Shown here piece after piece: positions 1 through 6,426 of a DNA stretch of 6,587 bases. Under the pieces are notes generated by a model that was not told where the DNA came from, did not search any database, and saw nothing but the letters and a program-made list of their open reading frames with translations. This DNA is from Chloroflexota bacterium (GTDB lineage: Bacteria; Chloroflexota; UBA5177; JANWHV01): contig JANWHV010000239.1 in the NCBI GenBank assembly GCA_025450255.1, positions 1 through 6,587 of the forward strand, given 5' to 3'. Numbering within the stretch: position 1 is the first letter of the stretch; every line of letters begins with the position of its first letter. A program made the position numbers and the translations under genes.

Positions 1-2227
1 GGAGCTGGCCGGCGGCAAGGGTCAGGTCTATGTGTTCGGTAAGCTTGACGCCACACCCACGCCCGAGCCTCGCGTCGTCATCGTGCCGCTGGAAGATGGC
101 GACGCTCTCCTCTCGGAGCGCGTGGCGATATTCGACGCCGCCGAGCACGCGGCCGCGTTTTTCGCCCACGATACAGCCGAGGACGCCGAACATGCGGGCC
201 GCCGCTTCCTGAGCCTCTCCATGGAGGATCCGGTCGCGGCGCGCGAGGCGGCCGCTCGGCTGCGCGCCGCGCAGCGCCAGGACGCCTCCCTTATCGCGGT
301 GCGCCGCATTGGCTTGCAAGACGCCGGAGTGCCCGAGCTGGCGCCGCTACCCCGGCTCGATCTCCCAGCTTCCCATCGCGATCGCGGCGTGCCGGTTGAA
401 CATCTGCAACGGCGGGTCATGGGATACGGCAAGGATTTCAGCGTTCGGAACGCCCTTGGCGCGCTCGAGGATCTGTCGGTCACGCGCGATGCACTGCAGG
501 CGTTGGTGGCCCGGATGTCCGAACAGCGCGTGGAGTCGCGCCGTAGCGGCCTCCGCCTCCGCACGCTCGTCGAGCGCGTCGGCACCGAGCTGGCCGGCCT
601 GCGGTCGGAGCTTGTCCGGACGACTCGCCGCACCGGCGACTGGGATTTGCTGGAGAAGGAAGAGTACACGACGATCGACGTGCTACTCATGCAGCTTGAC
701 GAGGCTCTCGCCGACCTCGAGGAATCCGACAACAACCTGCGACGCGACCTTGGCGAAGCGCGTGCTCAGGTGGAGATCCAGGCTGACAAGGCGTTGAGCG
801 CGCAGCGCGCCTTGCTCGACATGAGCATGATCCCGCTGTCGCAGATCGAAGATCGCCTGGCCCATGCCGTGCGTTCGCAGAGCCGGCGTCTCGGCAAGCA
901 CGTCGTCTTTAAGCTGGAGGGTGGTGACCTGGTACTTGACGGTCGTATCGCCGACGCGCTCTTCGAGCCGATGATGCACCTGATAAATAATGCTCTTGAC
1001 CACGGCATCGAGGAGAGCACCGCCGCTCGAGTTGCCGCCGGAAAGACGCCCGAGGGCCACCTGATCATTCGAGGCCGCGCCAGTGGCGACGGCGTTGCCG
1101 TCGACATAATCGACGATGGTCGCGGCATCGATCCCGAGCGTGTGACGGCCGTGGCCATTTCACGCGGCGTGGTGACCGCCGAAGAGGCGGCGTCCATGAC
1201 CATCGACGAGCGGATGAGCCTGATCTGGCGCCCTGGCTTCAGTACCGCCAAGACGGTAAGCGCCGTCTCCGGCCGCGGCATCGGCATGAAGAGCGCGCAA
1301 GACGATATCGCGGCGCTGCAGGGCCGCATTGATATTGATTCGAAGGTTGGCTTCGGCACGACCTTTACCGTCACCTTGCCGCGTTCGCTGGCCATGCTGC
1401 GCGTAGAGGTAGTCCGCGAGGGTCGGGATCTCGTGGCCATCCCGATCACGCAAATGGTATCCACCCACTCCGTGCCCTACCGCGAGCTGGCCGCCTTGAA
1501 GCCTGGCCAGCCGGTGCAGACGGGAAACAGGACACTATCGGTATACTCCGCGCATCTTGCCGACGGCCCAGCGGGCGATGGCGAGGCGGGTCGTGCCGTC
1601 TTGCTTGAAGTGGCGGGCCGAGGCGGGGCTATCGTGGTCGACGAGGTGATGGGCAGTCAATACCTGCCGGTACGCGCCGCGCCCGGCTATTTGCGCCGGC
1701 ACTGTGGCGTGCTTGGCTACGCGATCGGCGGCGGCGGCCATATCCTGCCGATCATAGACCTCCCTGGACTGATCGAGCGATCGGCGGCCAACATTCCCGC
1801 CGCGTCCGAAGCGCCGGCGGCACGGCCGGCGTACAACGTGCTGGTGGTGGACGACAGCCAGACGATGCGCCGCGCCCTCCGCGATACCCTGAGCAAGGCC
1901 GGTTTCAACGTGGAGGAGGCAGCGGACGGGCGCGAGGCGCTGACCAACTGCATTCGCCAGATGCCGGACTTGATCACGCTCGACATGGAGATGCCTGGCA
2001 TGGACGGTTTGGAAGCGCTGACGGCGTTGCGGTTGTTACCGAACGGCGGCGCTACCGTTCCGGTGTTCATGATCACGTCCCGCCAGCAAGCGCGTCACCG
2101 CGCGGCGGCACTGGCGGCGGGCGTTACGCGATACTTCACAAAGCCATATGATACGGATGAACTGATTGGCGCCAGCCATCTGGTGCTTGCCGAGGGTAGC
2201 GGCCACCAGCGCGAGGTGGCCTCGTGA
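1..2227 (+). CDS. cheA: CheA-type chemosensory hybrid histidine kinase with C-terminal CheW and receiver domains (5' partial)
   Basis: The frame is open from base 2, so the gene begins upstream; 741 codons are visible. Domains in order: an unassigned N-terminal part; a helical stretch with WDLLEKEEY (about 647-673), typical of Chp/PilL-like CheAs; a P3-like segment with MSMIPLSQIEDRL (about 821-859); the ATPase domain with N-box HLINNALDHGIE (977-1012), DDGRGID (1112-1132) and GRGIGM (1271-1288); a CheW-like P5 domain (about 1390-1790); and a receiver domain (about 1832-2200). The receiver keeps its acidic pair (1850-1855), phosphoacceptor Asp in LDMEMPGMDG (1982-1984) and Lys-Pro (Lys 2141-2143). 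CheA family members autophosphorylate on a P1/Hpt His in response to receptors and pass the phosphate to receivers. No Hpt domain is visible; it would lie upstream. The gene overlaps the next by four bases, so the two are translationally coupled. The Chp-like assignment rests on domain order and the neighbouring free receivers, and no pilus gene is visible to confirm it. Confidence 0.93.
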   Translation, partial: ELAGGKGQVYVFGKLDATPTPEPRVVIVPLEDGDALLSERVAIFDAAEHAAAFFAHDTAEDAEHAGRRFLSLSMEDPVAAREAAARLRAAQRQDASLIAVRRIGLQDAGVPELAPLPRLDLPASHRDRGVPVEHLQRRVMGYGKDFSVRNALGALEDLSVTRDALQALVARMSEQRVESRRSGLRLRTLVERVGTELAGLRSELVRTTRRTGDWDLLEKEEYTTIDVLLMQLDEALADLEESDNNLRRDLGEARAQVEIQADKALSAQRALLDMSMIPLSQIEDRLAHAVRSQSRRLGKHVVFKLEGGDLVLDGRIADALFEPMMHLINNALDHGIEESTAARVAAGKTPEGHLIIRGRASGDGVAVDIIDDGRGIDPERVTAVAISRGVVTAEEAASMTIDERMSLIWRPGFSTAKTVSAVSGRGIGMKSAQDDIAALQGRIDIDSKVGFGTTFTVTLPRSLAMLRVEVVREGRDLVAIPITQMVSTHSVPYRELAALKPGQPVQTGNRTLSVYSAHLADGPAGDGEAGRAVLLEVAGRGGAIVVDEVMGSQYLPVRAAPGYLRRHCGVLGYAIGGGGHILPIIDLPGLIERSAANIPAASEAPAARPAYNVLVVDDSQTMRRALRDTLSKAGFNVEEAADGREALTNCIRQMPDLITLDMEMPGMDGLEALTALRLLPNGGATVPVFMITSRQQARHRAAALAAGVTRYFTKPYDTDELIGASHLVLAEGSGHQREVAS

Positions 2228-2610
2228 GTCCTGAGCTTGATGTCTATGTAGCGACCAGTGGGCCGTATCGCCTGGCGTTCGTGGCGGCGCAGATAGATTC
2301 CACGGCGCCATGCCCCTCATTTGATATGCACGAGGCTGAACGGCCTGGTGTCCTGGGCACGCATGAGGGGATGCGTGTCGTCCATCCCGGCTGGTTCTGG
2401 GGGCAGGCCGACGTTCAGCAATCGCCACAATATCTGCTCGTCGTACGGACGGGTATTTGCGCGCTTGCGGTCGACACCTGCAGGCTGCAGCGATTGGTGG
2501 TCGATCCGCCGCCCGCCGCGATTTCGGGGAGCGGCCTGGTCTATGGCCTTGTGAATACGGCGGAAGGTTTAATGCCGGTATTGGATCTTGCTCGCGTGCC
2601 GCTAGCGTAA
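2224..2610 (+). CDS. Short divergent CheW-like coupling protein
   Basis: This 128-residue protein starts with GTG inside the kinase stop (GTGA overlap), with GAGG at 2213-2216 as ribosome binding site. Its C-terminal half is CheW-like: a strand pair around YLLVVRTGICALAVD (70-84), a Leu/Val-rich turn LQRLVVDP (88-95), and the closing pattern GLVNTAEGLMPVLDLARV (108-125). The N-terminal half keeps a strand resembling YRLAFVAAQID (15-25), but the usual core carrying the conserved GxVNLRG-like turn is replaced by a short unconserved stretch (about 40-65). CheW proteins link receptors to CheA and are generally somewhat longer. The kinase already has a CheW domain, so this is probably a second coupling unit. 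It could also be an adaptor for another partner, or a degenerate copy. Family call is good; exact role is inference. Confidence 0.75.
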   Translation: MSPELDVYVATSGPYRLAFVAAQIDSTAPCPSFDMHEAERPGVLGTHEGMRVVHPGWFWGQADVQQSPQYLLVVRTGICALAVDTCRLQRLVVDPPPAAISGSGLVYGLVNTAEGLMPVLDLARVPLA

Positions 2611-2636
2611 TCGGCGGTATGCGGCTCGCGATGCGA

Positions 2637-2642
2637 TATAAT
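2637..2642 (+). promoter_or_regulatory. Candidate promoter -10 box (TATAAT) before the first free receiver gene
   Basis: A perfect TATAAT lies in the 80-base gap after the CheW-like gene. Its likely start site near 2649 would give a leader of about 40 bases. The 17-base-spaced -35 position (2614-2619, GCGGTA) matches poorly, so strength is uncertain. If active, it lets the downstream receiver be made independently of the kinase. Confidence 0.45.
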
Positions 2643-2676
2643 TTAATGCCAAAGCTCGTCTTGTCAACGAACCCTG

Positions 2677-2682
2677 AAGGAG
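2677..2682 (+). promoter_or_regulatory. Shine-Dalgarno AAGGAG that fixes the start of the first free receiver
   Basis: AAGGAG sits eight bases before the ATG at 2691. The frame stays open upstream to a possible start at 2457, but that extension overlaps the CheW-like gene, lacks such a site and gives an unconserved sequence, so 2691 is chosen. Confidence 0.8.
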
Positions 2683-2690
2683 AAACGATT

Positions 2691-3149
2691 ATGCTGTTTG
2701 GCGGGCGCGGGAAGGCCACGCAGGCTGGGCCAGGCGGGTCAGCCCAAGCTGCCTCGGCGCGCCGTGATGCCGTGATTGTGGCTGTGGACGATGATGCAAC
2801 GTCGCGCGCGGCAATTATCGACGCACTGGAAGTAGCGGGATACAGCGTACACGCGCTGAGCAACTACACCGACTGGGATGCGGCGTGGCGAGGCGGCGAG
2901 AGGCCGGATTTGCTGGTCCTGGATATCATGTTGTCCGAGCCGCGGCGAGGCGGCTACGAGATTCTCCGTACCTTCCGTCGCGAAGACGCGCGGACACCGG
3001 TGGTCATGGTCAGCTCACGCAATACGCCGAGTGACGCCGCTTTCGCGCGGGCGAATAACGCAAATGCCTTCGTCAGCAAAGTCCAGGGAGAATTTGACCA
3101 CCCTGAGCGTGGTCTGGTGGCGACCGTCAATAGACTTTTATCCTCTTGA
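2691..3149 (+). CDS. Single-domain response regulator (CheY/PilH-like receiver) with a Gly-rich N-terminal tag
   Basis: The product has 152 residues. Residues 1-25 form a Gly/Ala-rich, basic tag starting MLFGGRGKATQAGPGG; residues 26-150 are one receiver domain and there is no output domain. Visible signature residues are the acidic cluster D33-D35 in VAVDDDATSR, the phosphoacceptor D78 in LLVLDIMLSEPRRGG, Ser108/Ser109 in the switch position and the conserved Lys130. The usual Lys-Pro is Lys-Val here, and the usual PGMDG loop is SEPRRGG, which lengthens and alters the loop after D78. Such proteins take phosphate from CheA and act by binding a motor or partner. It sits 80 bases after the CheW-like gene, behind its own -10 box. 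The receiver fold is clear; a pilus-motor target, as for PilG/PilH, is inference. Confidence 0.9.
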   Translation: MLFGGRGKATQAGPGGSAQAASARRDAVIVAVDDDATSRAAIIDALEVAGYSVHALSNYTDWDAAWRGGERPDLLVLDIMLSEPRRGGYEILRTFRREDARTPVVMVSSRNTPSDAAFARANNANAFVSKVQGEFDHPERGLVATVNRLLSS

Positions 3150-3175
3150 TATGGCTCAAGGATTTCTGGTACGGT
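3146..3175 (+). promoter_or_regulatory. Weak candidate promoter for the second receiver (TTGATA-18-TACGGT, extended -10)
   Basis: TTGATA (3146-3151) overlaps the stop of the preceding gene. TACGGT (3170-3175) follows after 18 bases and is preceded by TGG, giving an extended -10 pattern. The -10 matches only three of six consensus bases, so this is tentative. Confidence 0.2.
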
Positions 3176-3182
3176 GAATAAC

Positions 3183-3237
3183 GGGGGGTTCTTGCCTTTG
3201 TCACTCCTTTTTCTTCCACCTCCCATCCCATCCCCCC
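3183..3237 (+). other. Pyrimidine-rich leader bounded by G6 and C6 runs
   Basis: In the 110-base gap before the second receiver, bases 3189-3237 are almost all C or T on the plus strand. The tract is bounded by six G (3183-3188) and six C (3232-3237), which could pair across a 43-base loop. It ends just before the ribosome binding site AAAGGAG (3245-3251). It stands out from the surrounding sequence, but no known regulatory class is recognised. Confidence 0.4.
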
Positions 3238-3259
3238 AAAGGTCAAAGGAGATTGCGGC

Positions 3260-3766
3260 ATGAATACTATGGCTGGGCAAGGTCCGGAGCGCCAGCGTAT
3301 TCTCATCGTCGAGGATTCCAAGACGCATCGCCGGAATCTTCGGGATGCCCTTGCTGACGAATACGAGCTGCACTGGGCTATTAATGCGCGGGATGCCCTG
3401 GCGCTCGCGTTCACCAAACGCCCGAACCTCATTCTATTGGATATTAACATCGAGCCGCCACCCACGGACGACGTGGACAAGGACGGCAACCCGATCACGG
3501 GGAAGAACATCAGCGGTCTGGAAGTGTGCCGCCAGCTTAAGAAGAGTATCCTGAAGGATACTCCGATCGTGGTCCTTACCGCGTCGAAGGGATTCATTCC
3601 TCGTATTAAGGGGAAACTCGCGCACGCCAACGAGTACCTCACCAAGCCGATCGAAACACAGCAACTCCTGGAATATATCTATAAATACCTCGGAAGCCCG
3701 CGGGTGCGCGGCCGTCTCGATAAAATCGAGCGCGATTACGGAGAACGCACGGCGCAATCTCGGTAA
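3260..3766 (+). CDS. Single-domain response regulator with a DxDxDG-containing insertion
   Basis: AAAGGAG (3245-3251) sits eight bases before the chosen ATG. The product has 168 residues and one receiver domain (about 12-145) with a short basic/acidic tail and no output domain. Signature residues are E18-D19 in ILIVEDSKTHRR, phosphoacceptor D61 in LILLDINIE, Thr107 in VVLTASK and Lys129-Pro130 in YLTKP. Between D61 and the usual SGLEV segment (85-89) lie about 17 extra residues (66-84), including D71-D73-D75-G76, an EF-hand/dockerin-like DxDxDG. The tail ends YLGSPRVRGRLDKIERDY and is absent from minimal CheY proteins. It follows the other free receiver, so it probably shares the same kinase. 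The receiver call is strong; metal binding and the cellular target are inference. Confidence 0.92.
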   Translation: MNTMAGQGPERQRILIVEDSKTHRRNLRDALADEYELHWAINARDALALAFTKRPNLILLDINIEPPPTDDVDKDGNPITGKNISGLEVCRQLKKSILKDTPIVVLTASKGFIPRIKGKLAHANEYLTKPIETQQLLEYIYKYLGSPRVRGRLDKIERDYGERTAQSR

Positions 3767-3808
3767 TCGCCGAAGATCGACGCGCGCCGTGGCAGGAGTG
3801 ATTTCCAC

Positions 3809-5020
3809 ATGCCGCGCATAATGAAGATATTTGGCCGAAAGCAAGCCGGCCCGGCCACCGAGGCCCTGCCGCCGGTGTCGCCGTCGAGTGACCCGCCGGT
3901 CGACAACGTCAAGGCCGATACTCCGACTTTCACGCCGCCACCGTCCTCTGCCCTGAGTGATGAGGATCTCTTCGGGAGCGAAGAAGACGACGATGACGAC
4001 GGCGCGCTGAAGTCTTCCACCCAATCCGGTGGCCCGGTCCGAGACAGCGCCCCCGCGGCCGAACCCGCGCGAGCCCTGGACGCGCCGGACGTAGGCAGTG
4101 AGCCGGCAGCGCCCCCCGCCGCGCCGAGCATGGCCGATGCGCCGATGAGCCTCCATGTGGACGCGCACCCGGTAGAGGAGATACCCGCGCCGCAGGTCCA
4201 GGCAGAACCGCACGCGATTTCCCCGACGCCGCCCTTCGCCGCCAGAACAACTTCAGCGCTCCCCACCAAAATCGAGGAGGCCGCGCCCGATCCTGAGCCG
4301 GTTCCGATGACCAGGCAGCCTTCGCCGCCTCCCGCACCCGACGAGGCGCCCGTTTCGTCCATCTATCGCGGACGGGTCGACGAGCCCGTGTCGCCGGATG
4401 AGGCATCGCCGATTGCTCCGAGCAAAACACTGATCGGCGGCGAGGAAGCCGACATTGTACCGCTGATCCCTGATACCAAAGCCGAGGTTGAGAGCCAGGA
4501 TCTCGACGACGAGGCGGTTGCCGGCGCCACGGTCGAAGCCCTGCGCGGCGCCTGTGACTTGATGGTCAGCCGCGTCAATAAGGTCGTGACACTGCATGAC
4601 GGCGGCCAGGTCATCACCGCGATGACCGCGCTCGTGGCCGAGTTGGACGCGCGCTACGCGGAGGACTGGGGCGTGGTGCGCCGGAACGGCGTGCAGGAAG
4701 TGCTCGACCAGGTCTATGCCTCAATTGCCGAAGGCGATCGCTTTATTCTTGAGTCGCTTGAGAATGGCCGCGGCGGCCTCACCGCCGAAGAATTCGTGCG
4801 CGATCTCCGTACGGTGGCGGAGAGCGATCGCCCACGTATCGTTACCGCGTATTCGAACTTCCTCGTGTTCGTGATCCGGTGCGTGCTGCGCCAGTACCTG
4901 CGGCCATTGGACAATGACCAGATGCGTCTGCGCGATGTTTCGCGGCGGCTCGATTATCTCGTCGACGGCGTGCGTGAAGTCCTTAGCGACCGCATCCACG
5001 GCGGGATGCGCGCTAACTGA
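3809..5020 (+). CDS. Protein of unknown function: long disordered Pro/Ala/acidic region plus helical C-terminal domain
   Basis: Not recognised. AGGAG at 3794-3798 supports the ATG at 3809; a second in-frame ATG at 3821 is possible but too far from that site. The 403-residue product opens with a short basic, hydrophobic segment, MPRIMKIFGRK. Residues 12 to about 232 are rich in Pro, Ala, Glu, Asp and Ser, with an acidic run EEDDDDDG (58-65), and look disordered. Residues about 235-400 are predominantly helical by pattern, with FLVFVIRCVLRQYL (351-364) and RDVSRRLDYLVDGVREVL (375-392). There is no signal peptide, convincing membrane segment, receiver or CheW motif. It sits 42 bases after the second receiver and 8 before the hydrolase gene. 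A scaffold or effector for the signalling cluster is possible by location and its FGRKQAGP start, which resembles the first free receiver, but this is inference. Confidence 0.88.
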   Translation: MPRIMKIFGRKQAGPATEALPPVSPSSDPPVDNVKADTPTFTPPPSSALSDEDLFGSEEDDDDDGALKSSTQSGGPVRDSAPAAEPARALDAPDVGSEPAAPPAAPSMADAPMSLHVDAHPVEEIPAPQVQAEPHAISPTPPFAARTTSALPTKIEEAAPDPEPVPMTRQPSPPPAPDEAPVSSIYRGRVDEPVSPDEASPIAPSKTLIGGEEADIVPLIPDTKAEVESQDLDDEAVAGATVEALRGACDLMVSRVNKVVTLHDGGQVITAMTALVAELDARYAEDWGVVRRNGVQEVLDQVYASIAEGDRFILESLENGRGGLTAEEFVRDLRTVAESDRPRIVTAYSNFLVFVIRCVLRQYLRPLDNDQMRLRDVSRRLDYLVDGVREVLSDRIHGGMRAN

Positions 5021-5028
5021 GGCACGTC

Positions 5029-5721
5029 ATGGCGCTCCATCGCATGCCGAGATACGTCGCGGTCCCGTTGCTCTGCTGCATGTTCATGATTCACGTGGAG
5101 CGGCCGGCCGTTGCCGCCTCTCGTCCCCTGGCGTACGCGGCCATCGGGGCATCGGAGACGGTGGGAGTCGGCGCCGATAATCCCGTAACTCAGAGTTGGG
5201 TAGCGGACCTGGCTCGTAAGTTGCCGCGTGGCTCACGATTGATAAACCTCGGCAAGAGCGGCGCGCTGCTTGCGTATGGCGTGCGGCGCGAACTACCGGC
5301 CGCTGTCTCTGGAAATCCCGATCTGGTAACGGTATGGATGGCGGTAAACGACATTAACGCCCGCGTGCCGCCGGCGGTGTATCGCAGCCAACTTGACACG
5401 CTCCTCGGCACGTTGCAGCATCGCACGCAGGCGGCCGTGTACGTGGGAAACGTGCCGGACCTCACCATCATGCCTCTGTACGGCAGTCTGGACAAAGGTG
5501 CGTTGCTGGGCGTGGTCAAGATATACAACGGAATTATCAGCGCGGTGGCACGCGCGCATCATGCCACGGTGATCGATCTGTTCACCCAGACGCGGCGAAC
5601 GCTTCCGGCGCATCCTGAATATCTCAGTGGCGATGGCTTCCACCCAAGCACGGCAGGGTACGCGGATATCGCGAATTTATGGTGGCAGTCGATAAAAATA
5701 CACGCACCGGTAGCGCATTAG
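5029..5721 (+). CDS. Secreted SGNH/GDSL-type hydrolase (esterase/lipase family)
   Basis: This 230-residue protein starts 8 bases after the preceding stop; TGAGG (5018-5022) overlaps that stop and serves as ribosome binding site. The N-terminus has a basic start, a hydrophobic core VAVPLLCCMFMI (10-21) and a likely signal peptidase I site after AVA (27-29), so it is probably exported. SGNH blocks: block I is IGASETVGVG (39-48), where GDS is replaced by GAS and Ser42 is the predicted nucleophile; block II Gly75 in NLGKSG; block III Asn107 in AVNDIN (Ala in place of Gly in GxND); block V Asp202 and His205 in DGFHPSTAGY. The catalytic Ser, Asp and His and the oxyanion Gly and Asn are all present. 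Family members cleave ester bonds in lipids, polysaccharides or cell-wall substituents; the substrate here cannot be read. ATG at 5044 (Met6) is an alternative start. Confidence 0.9.
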   Translation: MALHRMPRYVAVPLLCCMFMIHVERPAVAASRPLAYAAIGASETVGVGADNPVTQSWVADLARKLPRGSRLINLGKSGALLAYGVRRELPAAVSGNPDLVTVWMAVNDINARVPPAVYRSQLDTLLGTLQHRTQAAVYVGNVPDLTIMPLYGSLDKGALLGVVKIYNGIISAVARAHHATVIDLFTQTRRTLPAHPEYLSGDGFHPSTAGYADIANLWWQSIKIHAPVAH

Positions 5722-5991
5722 GCTATAGTGGCATACAATGGGAATCATCGTTTCGATGTGGAATGCCACCACGGCTGGATACCGGGGTAGCAATCTCGAT
5801 AGCCGGCGCCATTGGACCGTGGCGTTGTGGGGACAGGCGCCGTTCGATAACCGGTATGTCACCGCAATGGCATTCCGGCGTGTGTGGCGGGAAACGATAA
5901 GCGTGGGAACCTGGCTCGGAGCGACACGCGAGTAGTGGATTCAATGGACACGAAGCCGACGCGGCGGGCGATCCGAAGGAGTGGATGAGAC
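5722..5991. other. 270-base intergenic region without a convincing gene
   Basis: Apart from the inverted repeat, it holds weak -10-like hexamers TATAGT (5724-5729) and TACAAT (5734-5739) without good -35 partners. The ribosome binding site AAGGAG (5976-5981) of the following gene is at its end. Short open frames on both strands (up to about 93 codons) lack start signals and show no recognisable protein pattern. Confidence 0.6.
5747..5898. repeat. 152-bp imperfect inverted repeat, possible structured RNA or palindromic element
   Basis: Nested complementary arms in the gap between the hydrolase and regulator genes: 5747-5754 with 5891-5898 (8 of 8); 5760-5785 with 5851-5876 (26-base arms, 19 identical); 5796-5799 with 5844-5847 (TCGA); and 5804-5810 with 5836-5842 (CGGCGCC/GGCGCCG). 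A competing small hairpin is CGCCA (5807-5811) with TGGCG (5820-5824). In the 26-base arms, four of the seven non-matching positions are transitions that all become G-U pairs in minus-strand RNA, leaving one 3x3 internal loop. No T-run follows, so it is not a standard terminator. It could be a non-coding RNA, a regulatory hairpin, or a decayed miniature element. Confidence 0.6.
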
Positions 5992-6414
5992 ATGAGTAAG
6001 ACACTGGCGGAAAAGGTAGATTGGTTGTTTGAAAACCGTCGCTCGCCGCAGGGGCGGCAATTCACCTATGGCCAGGTGCAGCGGGCTACGGGGAATCGTA
6101 TCACCGCGAGCTATGTCTGGAAGTTGCGGACCGGCGCTATGAGCAACCCAGGCTTATGCGCGTTGGAGGCACTGGCGGATTTCTTCGAAGCGCCGTTGGA
6201 TTACTTTGCCGACGGTGGTGAATATCTCGAAAACAGCCTCGCCATGATGAAAGCGCCGCCGGATGACAAAGTGGGTCGCGAGGACGCCCTGCAACTCGTC
6301 AAGGACCACGCGAGCAAGCTGCCGGATGACAAATTGCGTGCCGTGGTGGAAGTCGTGGAATATCTTACGGCGAAGGAGTCGGAGGCCGAGGCCGCACTCA
6401 ACCACGCAAAATAG
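5992..6414 (+). CDS. EspR-like helix-turn-helix transcriptional regulator
   Basis: AAGGAG at 5976-5981 lies ten bases before the ATG. The product has 140 residues. Residues 1-75 match the N-terminal helix-turn-helix of mycobacterial EspR and its relatives in layout: LAEKVDWLFENR (5-16), FTYGQVQRAT (24-33), recognition-helix region ITASYVWKLRTG (37-48), then SNPGLCALEALADFFEAPLDYF (51-72). The C-terminal part (about 95-127) is helical and would form the dimerisation region. Such proteins bind DNA as dimers and may bridge sites; targets here are unknown. The long inverted repeat directly upstream could be an operator, for example for autoregulation, but nothing shows this. Its stop is 12 bases from that of a convergent gene. 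Assignment is from motif resemblance recalled, not from a search. Confidence 0.85.
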   Translation: MSKTLAEKVDWLFENRRSPQGRQFTYGQVQRATGNRITASYVWKLRTGAMSNPGLCALEALADFFEAPLDYFADGGEYLENSLAMMKAPPDDKVGREDALQLVKDHASKLPDDKLRAVVEVVEYLTAKESEAEAALNHAK

Positions 6415-6426
6415 CGTTGCCGAGGC

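Noticed and set aside
28..735. Minus-strand open frame of 235 codons
   Set aside because: Ser/Arg-rich low-complexity translation lying antisense to the kinase gene.
2457..2690. Upstream extension of the first receiver gene to an earlier start
   Set aside because: It overlaps the CheW-like gene, has no ribosome binding site and encodes no receiver sequence. AAGGAG before 2691 fixes the start.
2036..2863. Minus-strand open frame of 275 codons
   Set aside because: It is antisense to the receiver end of the kinase, the CheW-like gene and the next receiver, all with clear family motifs. Its translation shows no recognisable pattern.
3434..4213. Minus-strand open frame of 259 codons
   Set aside because: It is Arg-rich and antisense to the second receiver and the unknown protein, with no family motif; long antisense frames are expected in GC-rich DNA.
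5830..5860. TTCGAT segment resembling a tRNA T-loop
   Set aside because: The flanking bases do not form a five-pair T-stem, and no acceptor or anticodon arm fits around it.
5738..5935. Plus-strand open frame of 65 codons inside the intergenic gap
   Set aside because: No ribosome binding site and no recognisable pattern; it covers most of the inverted repeat, which better explains the sequence.
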